NCBI GenBank assembly: GCA_016712375.1 | Contig: JADJRE010000002.1 | Coordinates: forward strand, 462,501-526,500 | Reading direction: 5' to 3' | Source of the DNA: Rhodospirillales bacterium | Lineage (GTDB): Bacteria > Pseudomonadota > Alphaproteobacteria > Rhodospirillales > Defluviicoccaceae | Length of the DNA stretch: 64,000 nucleotides | Shown: piece by piece, positions 57,453 through 64,000 of the stretch | Numbering within the stretch: position 1 is the first letter of the stretch | How the letters are laid out: every line of letters starts with the position of its first letter | Notes under the pieces: generated by a model | Database searches by the model: none | What the model saw: only the letters and a program-made list of their open reading frames with translations | Told to the model about the DNA's origin: nothing | Position numbers and translations under genes: made by a program

Positions 57453-57626
57453 CCCCGGCTCTGCCACCTCCGTTGCAACCGAAAGCAGCACGATGGCATC
57501 AGCAGGGGTGGTCAACATTTGGACGCCGATCCCAAGCCGGTCAACTATTCCATACGATAACGTAATTGCGGTTGGAACTCGCCTGAAGAACAAGTTCGGC
57601 TACGGTTTACGCTGAACAAGATAGAA

Positions 57627-58190
57627 TTGGAGAGGGCCGTGAAGCATTACGTTGGACTGGACGTCTCACAAAAGGAAACTTCAGTTTGCGTTGTCGATGA
57701 TGCCGGCACGGTGGTTTTCGAGGGCAAAGCGAAGTCGGAGCCCGGGGCATTGACTATCCTAATCCGCAAGCGAGCCCCCTTCGCCGAACGCATCGGCTTC
57801 GAGACCGGGGCCATGGCGAGCTGGCTCTGGCATGAACTCAAGCGTGTCGGGTTGCCGGTCGTCTGCATTGACGCGCGGCATGCCAACGCTGCTCTGTCGG
57901 TGCGGATGAACAAGAGCGACCAGAATGATGCGCGCGGCCTTGCCGAACTCGTCCGCATCGGCTGGTATCGTGAAGTCCGTGTCAAAAGCGAAGTGAGCCA
58001 GACGATCCGCTCGATCCTGGTGGCGCGTGCCCGGCTCGTCGGCATCCGCCGGGATCTCGAGAACCAGGTGCGGAGCATGCTCAAGGAATACGGCCTGCTG
58101 TTCAGCCGGGCGATCGGTTCCCGCTTCCGCCAGCATGCGCGCGAACTCCTGGTCGAGGATCACGTGCTGCGACCACTGCATCTGGGTTGA
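57627..58190 (+). pseudogene. IS110-family transposase, N-terminal fragment
   Basis: DEDD domain: HYVGLDVSQKETSVCVVDDA, IGFETGAMASWLWHELKRVG, CIDARHANAALSVRMNKSDQ and NDARGLAELVRIGWYREVRV, then QTIRSILVARARLVGIRRDL. The frame stops at 58190 after 187 residues, about half the normal size, without the C-terminal transposase_20 domain. The break is near 58165. Confidence 0.82.
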
Positions 58191-58403
58191 TGGTACCGTC
58201 TTCGAATGGGGCCAGCCGAAAATGGCTTGAGCCACCACAATCTGATCTCGGGCCCGCGTTGCGGAACCGGTGATGTCCCCCGCCGGGACGGCGGTTGTGG
58301 TGACCTCGTTAAATCGGCTGATGACGGCTCCGCCGCATGTCGTTCCATACGTTGAGGCACCCGACCCGAACATCATCATGAGGCATCGACCTCGGAAAGG
58401 ACC
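58191..58403. other. Unassigned segment between two IS remnants
   Basis: On the minus strand a frame reads FGSGASTYGTTCGGAVISRF and RARDQIVVAQAIFGWPHSKT and looks coding-like, but it merges into the antisense of the IS110 fragment. No family was recognised. It may be the truncated end of a host gene cut by the IS110 element. Confidence 0.35.
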
Positions 58404-58577
58404 ATGACCCCGGCGTTGGCACCACCAAAAGGCCTTGACGAACCTCCGCAATTAAAGGGCCGACTTACACTTTTCGCCGAACTTCATGAGACCGGGATAG
58501 GGCTGACCGGGCAGCGGATAGATGCCTTTCTTCAAGCTCGCGAGGCTGCGCCACAATCGCGTATAGCAGCCCGTTGA
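58404..58577 (+). CDS. Small hypothetical protein (57 residues)
   Basis: The ATG at 58404 has AAAGGA 2 bases upstream. The product runs MTPALAPPKGLDEPPQLKGR, LTLFAELHETGIGLTGQRID, AFLQAREAAPQSRIAAR. Residue composition is balanced and helix-forming, unlike the arginine-rich shadows around it. No family is recognised. It could also be the C-terminal tail of a lost larger gene. Confidence 0.45.
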   Translation: MTPALAPPKGLDEPPQLKGRLTLFAELHETGIGLTGQRIDAFLQAREAAPQSRIAAR

Positions 58578-58591
58578 CGATGTATCCGTTG

Positions 58592-59903
58592 TGATCATGT
58601 CGGGTTGGCGGTGACGGCGACGATGAGGAGGGCGAAGTCGCCACGGCCGTCGGTGTCAGGGACAGCGAAGAGGAGCATCGCCAGAATCTCCTCGCTATGA
58701 ACGACGAACAGCAGCACCCGGCCGCGGGCGGCGGCCTCCCTTGGGGTGCCGACGCCGATCAGATGGCGCATCAGGATGCCGAGGTTGTGGCCGGCGACGT
58801 GGATCAGGTAGCGCTTGTGGACGTTTTCCCGGCCGCGAAGCCAGGTCCGCCGCATGCCGCGCTCCAGAGTGTGAGCGAACGATCGCTCGACGATCTCGGC
58901 CCGTTTTCGCATCGCCGCCTTGCCGACCGCGGAGCGGAGCCGGTTGCGGTTGGCGTAGACGGCGTCCCGCGCCTCGGTGTCGCCGTGCCAGCGAGAGAAG
59001 CTCTTGCGCTGCGGCTCGGCGATCCGCGTCTTCCAGACACCGCCGTCGAGGTCTTTCAGCACCGCCCGGGAGTGGTAGCCTTTGTCGGCGACGAGTTCGG
59101 CGGGCTCCGGCCGTCGCAGGCGCGCGATCGACTGAAGCCAGGTTCGCCGCCGCCGCCTCCAGCGTGCCCGGCAACGTCGTCGTGTCGCCCTCGTCCGCCG
59201 GGTGAATCTCCGCCGCGACCACCGCGCCGGTGTCGAGATCGACGGCGTGTTCCGGCTTGCAGGCCAGACGCGTGGTGCCGTCTTTCATCTTGGCGATCAT
59301 CGCCTCGGGATCGGTCCCGCTCACCCAGTCCGCGTTGGACAGCTTCTTGCCCTGCGGGCGCGATCGATGCGAACGAGATCGTCGGCGGACGGCGTCTCGA
59401 TGCCGCTTTCCGTGGCCATCCGCTTCAGCATCTCCCGGTAGGTCTCGCCCGTCTCCCGGCGCACGATCGTCCGAAGCGCGGCGTTCGCCTCCATGGTCGA
59501 GGCATCGACGCCGATCCGCTCGCCTTTCACCAGGCCGCGCTCGGCGAGCAGCGCCAGCACTCCAGCCGAATACCGTCTCGTGAACCTCGGCGGGCAGGCG
59601 CGAGCGCGTCTTCGACAGCCAGGAATGATCCGGCACCCGCTCGGTCGTCCGCAGCCGCAGGAACTCCCGCAGCGACAGCGAATCCGCACAGCGCCATTCG
59701 ATCCCGCGCTCGAGTCGATGCCTCGAAATACCCCACCATGTGCATCCGGAAGTAGCGGCCGGGCGGAACCGACGGTGCCCCCATCTTCGCCGCGTAATAC
59801 GGCTTGCAGATCGTCTCGGCAAACGCGTCGAAGCCGGCCTCGATCAGCACCCCTGAAGCCGATCGTAGAAAACATGCCCCGGCGACCGCGGCATCTCCGC
59901 CAC
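58592..59903 (-). pseudogene. IS1182-type transposase, heavily frameshifted
   Basis: Starting near a GTG at 59903 (AEMPRSPGHVFYDRLQG), the protein passes through several frames: LIEAGFDAFAETICKPYYAA, GAPSVPPGRYFRMHMVGYFE, SLREFLRLRTTERVPDHSWL, LVKGERIGVDASTMEANAAL (catalytic Asp), LSNADWVSGTDPEAMIAKMK and GTTRLACKPEHAVDLDTGAV. It ends AVYANRNRLRSAVGKAAMRK and RGMRRTWLRGRENVHKRYLI. Five or more indels occur, one where a G-run at about 59852 is one base short. The order of blocks is complete, so the ancestral gene was full-length (about 440 residues). Confidence 0.75.
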
Positions 59904-60169
59904 GTCACCACCAGATCACCTTGCCGATCCCCCGCCGACCCAGCGCCATCCGGGCAATCCCCAAGTCCCTGATCAACCCATGGAGTCAGAGCCGGCGGAC
60001 TTCGTCAACGGGTTGATAGGCCTCGTCGGTTGCGCCGGCGAGGCTGATGAACCTCACCACGGATCGGTTTTCGTGACGTCTGGAATCCTGGTGTGATTAT
60101 GGATGGCCCGCCCTTTCCACGCGATCCGGTAGGATCGTACGGGTTTCCAGGAGAGGGAGAACGGGGCCG
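59904..60169. other. Spacer between IS1182-type and IS110-type remnants
   Basis: No gene recognised. It includes the presumed non-coding ends of the two flanking elements. No clear inverted repeat pair was found. Confidence 0.4.
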
Positions 60170-61144
60170 ATGGGGGTTGGACGGGTCCGGCCGGGTGGTG
60201 GTGCGTTGACGGGTGCGGCGTCAGGCGCTGGAGCGGTTCGTCGGCGGCCTGCCGCGGTGCATCGTGGCGATCGAGGCGTGCTGCGGCGCGCACCATCTCG
60301 GGCGGATATTCGGCGCGCAGGGCCACGAGGTTCGGCTGATGTCACCGGAGTACGTGCGCCCTTACATGAAGGCGCAGAAGAACGACGACCGGGACGCCGA
60401 GGCCCGCGGAAGCGGCGACACGCCCGACGATGCGTTTTGTTCCGGTGAAGAGCGTGGCGCAGTCCGACGTGCAGGCGCTGCATCGGGCGCGGGAGCGACT
60501 TGTGGCGGAGCGTACGGCGCTGATCAATCATCTGCGGGCGCTGTTGCTCGAACGCGGCATCACCGCCCCGGAGGGACGCGGCAAGCTGGCGGCGGAGCTG
60601 TGCACCTTTGCCGACGAGGACGACAGCCGGCTGAGCCCGCGCATCCGGCTTCTGGTCGAGGATCTGCGTCGCGAATGGCGCGCGCTCGACGAGCGGATCG
60701 CCGCCTTCGACGCGGAGTTCGTGGCCCTGGCGCGTGAAGACGCGGCGGCCCGGCGGCTGATGACGATCCCGGGCATCGGCACCATCAACGCCACGGCGCT
60801 GGCGGCGTCGGTCGGCGATGCGCGCACCTTCGGACGCGGGCGGGACATGGCGGCCCTCGCTGGGCCTCACGCCGCGACAGCGGACGACCGGCGGCAAACC
60901 GCGCCTGCTCGGGATCAGCAAGCGCGGCAACCGCTACCTGCGCAAGAACCTGATCCATGGCGCGCGGGCGGTGCTGCCGCGCCTCGCCGACCAGGACACG
61001 CCGCTCGGGCGATGGACGCGGGCGTTGCTGACCCGTGCGCCCAAGAACGTCGTGATCGTGGCGCTGGCCAACAAGCTGGCGCGCATCGTCTGGGCGGTCC
61101 TCACCCACGGCCGCGACTACGACGCGCGTTACGCGACGGCATAA
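60170..61144 (+). pseudogene. IS110/IS1111-type transposase, frameshifted
   Basis: Blocks in order: QALERFVGGLPRCIVAIEAC, CGAHHLGRIFGAQGHEVRLM, YMKAQKNDDRDAEA (DEDD motif), then in another frame MRFVPVKSVAQSDVQALHRA, RERLVAERTALINHLRALLL and LMTIPGIGTINATALAASVG. In a third come LGLTPRQRTTGGKPRLLGIS, KRGNRYLRKNLIHGARAVLP and NKLARIVWAVL. Indels lie near 60195, 60425 and 60855. Otherwise a complete IS1111-group transposase of about 320 residues. It differs from the other two IS110 copies in the window. Confidence 0.82.
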
Positions 61145-61789
61145 GTTCTGACGCTCGGTCACGCAATCCTGCGCTGACCGGCCGGCGGTGTCTTCGGGCG
61201 GTAGAGAGGAGGATGGCCTGACAGTCGGACGGCAGCGTGGAAACCTGAAGCGTTGAACGGTCCGCCAAGGCCGTTGTGATTATGAGGATTAGGCTGCGCG
61301 GATCTCCATCTTGGCCGGGCAAAGCCCGAAACCGGATGCGTTGATGCAGACTGACCAGCGCCAGAGACCCAAAACGCCTTGCAGACGGGGCGGCCCATAC
61401 GTTCAAGGGGTCCGCCCTTGATTGGAGCGGAGCGGCGGGGATGGGTGGGATTGAACGGCTTGGCTGGGGCGATCTCGACGGACCTGAAGGACCGTTTGCC
61501 TGGGCAGCGCAAGACGCAGCAAGAGAAGCTGGCGCTGCTGGTGGCGACGATGCTGGAGGTGCGCTAGCCCGGTTGAATGTATGCGCAATGCTCAGCCAGA
61601 CCAGCGAGCCTTTTTCGCCGCCGGCCGCGGGCTGGGCGACCCTTTCTGCATCTCGGATGTCTCGCAATTCCAGCCATTCATGGCCGGCTGGCGTGCTACG
61701 ACCGGCGCCGGGACAACACCAAGCTCGAACGGTTATCCAGCTTGGGAAGGCAGATCCCGCGCAATAACCGGTGGGTGCAGGCGGAGGCG
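61145..61789. other. IS debris region
   Basis: Contains a short IS4-type piece (61379-61567) and unrecognised sequence after it. Frames on both strands are arginine-rich and look non-coding. No RNA gene was seen. Confidence 0.45.
61379..61567 (+). pseudogene. IS4-type transposase, N-terminal fragment
   Basis: WVGLNGLAGAISTDLKDRLP, GQRKTQQEKLALLVATMLEV resemble the N-terminus of an IS4-group transposase (F-S-x-D-L-K-D-R-L-P...K-L-A-L-L-V-A-T-M-L). It stops after about 45 recognisable residues. A different lineage from the copy at 5346. Confidence 0.55.
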
Positions 61790-62023
61790 CTATTCGCGAC
61801 CACGTTCGATCGACGCGAGAAAGCAGCCCCAAGTTGTTCCATCGTGTGCACGATCGGAGATCCAGATTTCGATCGCTTCGCGAGACCAGTTGTCAATGAG
61901 CGCAAGCGGCCTAGGAAATCCATTACTTTCCAGACGCTCGCGAATTTCCAAGAATTTCGACGGAGCGATCTTCAGAAGCCGTGCGACGCCTTTGACGTCC
62001 AAGATCGGGCTCAGGTACGGCAT
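61790..62023 (-). CDS. AlpA-like helix-turn-helix regulator of an integrated element
   Basis: 77 residues with a MerR/AlpA-type fold: LSPILDVKGVARLLKIAPSK, FLEIRERLESNGFPRPLALI and DNWSREAIEIWISDRAHDG, the usual pattern of prophage and island excisionase/activators (gatekeeper helix, F-P-x-P, W-x-x-x-x-I-x-x-W). It probably controls excision or expression of the element whose primase-type gene lies to its right. Intact. Confidence 0.7.
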   Translation of the reverse strand: MPYLSPILDVKGVARLLKIAPSKFLEIRERLESNGFPRPLALIDNWSREAIEIWISDRAHDGTTWGCFLASIERGRE

Positions 62024-62378
62024 AAAACCTCTTCGACCTATTTTTGCGATCTTCCACGCAAACCCCCCGCCCGGTATGGACCCCGAAAGTCACGAGGAAT
62101 CGCGCCCCCCACCGAGGGCGGCCAGTCCCTGCGAGCACGCTGCCCCCAAGATGGTGGCGAGGGCGTCCAGTCCGGCACGCAGCTGCGGGCCGGTCCCACG
62201 CGACGGCCTTCGATCCTGGAAGACCACCAGATCATCAACAGCTGATTTCTTCTTTGGCGCCCACGGCAGCACCGTGACCAGTGGCGCGCATGCCGGCCGA
62301 CGTTCCACCGGCGCTCGGTCGCCGCGGTCGATGCTGCTGCCAGAGCGTGCGCGGCCAAGAGCAGGGAAACAACCGTCC
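62024..62378. other. Element region with weak short frames
   Basis: A 72-codon minus frame at 62090-62308 (VVFQDRRPSRGTGPQLRAGL, DALATILGAACSQGLAALGG) has plausible composition and could be a small element gene, but no family is recognised. The overlapping longer frame at 62038-62391 is arginine/tryptophan-rich and is less likely. Confidence 0.35.
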
Positions 62379-62475
62379 GCAGCGTCCGCAAGAGCGCCTA
62401 AGACATTAGATTAAAGGATAATCCTGCGGACGCAAACGCGGACGGTGTGCGGACGGAACCTGAAATGCGGACGCA
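62379..62475. repeat. Cluster of GCGGACG / CGTCCGC heptamers
   Basis: Within 97 bases the heptamer CGTCCGC occurs twice in one orientation (62379-62396) and GCGGACG four times in the other (62422-62475), including two copies of GCGGACGCAAAC. A degenerate copy (GGACGGTGCGGACA) occurs near 62575. It sits between the regulator and the primase-like gene. Confidence 0.7.
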
Positions 62476-62602
62476 AACCTCGGCGGCGGCCGCAAGTGAT
62501 TCCAAGCGAGTGATTTTGCGTCTGCACGTCAAGTCATTGGGACTGAAAAGTTTTATTTGCGTTCCGGACGCGAGGACGGTGCGGACAAAAAATTCGCTAC
62601 TT

Positions 62603-64000
62603 CTAGCCCTCATCATCATTCAACCTGTGCTCGATATGGATGAGCCGATTCCGAGCATGCCCCTCTCTGTCGTCGAACCGAGTTTCTATTCCGACCTTTC
62701 GCAAGAACGTCGCCCCACGTCGCAAGCGGGCCGATAGGGCGCGCGGCGTTGCCGGCCAACCCTTGCTCTTGCGGGTACCATCGTCCACGTGCTCAGCGAG
62801 GGCACCCAGTAAGCCGGTCGCTGTACCGCGCCACGTTCCGCACGCATCCATCAGCGAGCGGACCGAGGCAGTTACCGGGTCGCCTTCAAGGACGTTCTCG
62901 ACCATCTCGCGCCGATTGGCCTCAAAGGCCTGCAGGAATGTTCCGCGCTTCCACACCGCGCCCTCGCATGCGGTCGCCCACAATGCGAAATCGGCCATGC
63001 GCGGCAGCCGCTCTAAGCGGACCTCTGGCAGCTCTCTCAACCCAAATGCCACCATGTCCAGCAACGCGCCGAGGATTCCGGGCGCGCCCGCTCTACGGCG
63101 GACCACAACCCCGTCTCCGGGCCTTCGAACATCCTCTGCGATGGCGGTGAGCACGATTCCGATGGTGCGGTCGGCCAAGTCCGGCCGGTCGACAAAATCG
63201 ACGATGCCGTTCATCACCGTCGGTCGTGTTCCATCGAAAATCACCTCATCACTATCCGTGTACAGCTGCCGGCACGACCAGCCGCCGCCAGTCGACAAGC
63301 GGCATAGCGCATCGCTCAGCCAAAAGGGCAACGAGGACACATTGTCGAATGCGAGGACGTGCCCATTAGAAGCAGCGATGAATAGGTCGCGTTCCTCACG
63401 CGGCAGCGAGCGAATGGGCGCCGCGTTCGGGTCAACGAAGAACCGAAGCACCGCAGTCATGGTCGATTTGGCGCTGCCCTGCTCGCCGGTTACCTCAAGG
63501 GCAGGGTATGGACTGCGGCCTGCGAGCGCAGCCACTAACCATGAGACGATAAGGACTAAATCGCTCTCGTTGGCGACATTCAGAAAGGGCCGCAGGTCGT
63601 CGAGCGAGCCGCTACGCACGGGAACGGGCAGCGGTCGCATGCCGGCGGTTCGCCGGAAACGCACCGGCGGATTGCTGATGACGCGCCAGCCGTCCGGCCC
63701 CACCTCAACGGCACGCCACTCTTCGTCAGCAAGGTCGAGGTAGATTTTGCCTTCATGCTCGCCGGTGCGCAGATGAACCCGGCGGACGTCGCCGGCGGCG
63801 TAGGCGGTTGCATCAAGCATTCCAATAAGCTCTCGGAATTGGTCCGCCTTCAGCACATGTCCCATGGCGTCGTATGTCAGGTGGTTCACCCAGCGGCGAA
63901 ACCCGCGCGACAGTATCGGCCATGTCTCACAATGGCCACCGACGCGGACGTGCCCAAAGCATTCGTCTGCCGGCGTATTGAAAAGCCCGGCGTCGTCATG
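62603..64000 (-). CDS. Primase/helicase-type ATPase of an integrated element (partial)
   Basis: The frame stays open to the window end, so the 5' part is missing; the ATG at 63889 is internal. Visible residues include NTPADECFGHVRVGGHCETW near the edge, then YLDLADEEWRAVEVGPDGWR, Walker A ALEVTGEQGSAKSTMTAVLR, FIAASNGHVLAFDNVSSLPF (Walker B-like), ALCRLSTGGGWSCRQLYTDS and PTVMNGIVDFVDRPDLADRT (sensor-like), and GTWRGTATGLLGALAEHVDD towards the C-terminus. This is the DUF927/DUF5906-like helicase layout seen in phage and integrative-element primases. The gene is intact as far as visible. Confidence 0.75.
   Translation of the reverse strand, partial: HDDAGLFNTPADECFGHVRVGGHCETWPILSRGFRRWVNHLTYDAMGHVLKADQFRELIGMLDATAYAAGDVRRVHLRTGEHEGKIYLDLADEEWRAVEVGPDGWRVISNPPVRFRRTAGMRPLPVPVRSGSLDDLRPFLNVANESDLVLIVSWLVAALAGRSPYPALEVTGEQGSAKSTMTAVLRFFVDPNAAPIRSLPREERDLFIAASNGHVLAFDNVSSLPFWLSDALCRLSTGGGWSCRQLYTDSDEVIFDGTRPTVMNGIVDFVDRPDLADRTIGIVLTAIAEDVRRPGDGVVVRRRAGAPGILGALLDMVAFGLRELPEVRLERLPRMADFALWATACEGAVWKRGTFLQAFEANRREMVENVLEGDPVTASVRSLMDACGTWRGTATGLLGALAEHVDDGTRKSKGWPATPRALSARLRRGATFLRKVGIETRFDDREGHARNRLIHIEHRLNDDEG

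Noticed and set aside
57759..58451. 230-codon minus frame across the IS110 fragment
   Set aside because: Two thirds of it is antisense to the IS110 DEDD domain. The first part may be a gene remnant, but no family could be named.
1..64000. tRNA, rRNA and CRISPR loci
   Set aside because: No cloverleaf sequence, rRNA segment or regularly spaced repeat was recognised on reading both strands.

Overview
High-GC window from a Gram-negative bacterium, most likely an alphaproteobacterium (Rhodospirillales-like is a guess from the style of its insertion sequences and of its secretion and CHAT genes). Its core is a complete type VI secretion system (T6SS) next to a two-partner secretion locus. IS-rich ground lies on both sides, and a new integrated element begins at the right edge.

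Layout. 1-7.8 kb: an IS stack of IS66 (inserted at the end of an IS21 remnant), IS1380, a broken IS4 and IS110. 7.9-17.5 kb: T6SS cargo, with PAAR, DUF4123 adaptor, Rhs toxin and AT-rich immunity candidate on the plus strand. On the minus strand are vgrG, a putative nuclease effector joined to a truncated second vgrG, and an HExxH effector with a 79-aa immunity candidate. 17.5-28.6 kb (minus): tssA, tssB, tssC, hcp, tagJ, tssE, tssF, tssG, clpV. 28.7-40.4 kb (plus): a TPR-methyltransferase gene, then tagH (FHA), tssJ, tssK, tssL, tssM, tagF, pppA. 40.4-50.9 kb (minus): tpsB, tpsA, lipoprotein/CHAT caspase-like protease, and ppkA as the last gene of that run. All 13 core Tss proteins are present, with the Thr-phosphorylation module (PpkA/PppA/FHA/TagF).

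51-54.4 kb: IS481 nested in the terminal repeat of a deleted IS1380-type element, then an ISNCY-type element. 54.4-55.8 kb: one or more short precursor-like peptides and an MvdD-like ATP-grasp ligase, probably a small graspetide-type RiPP locus. 55.9-61.6 kb: fragments of IS5, IS630, IS21, IS110, IS1182 and IS4 elements around one OmpA-like lipoprotein gene. 61.8-64 kb: an AlpA-like regulator, a cluster of GCGGACG heptamers and the 3' part of a primase/helicase-type ATPase that runs off the window.

Caveat: many conserved genes (clpV, tssG, tssF, tssC, tssK, tssM, ppkA, CHAT, vgrG, TPR-methyltransferase, ATP-grasp, several transposases) carry single-base indels, some in or beside short C/G runs, after which conserved sequence resumes in another frame. 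This fits uncorrected long-read errors or very recent gene inactivation; the sequence alone cannot decide. For these genes the outer limits are given and the break is described.
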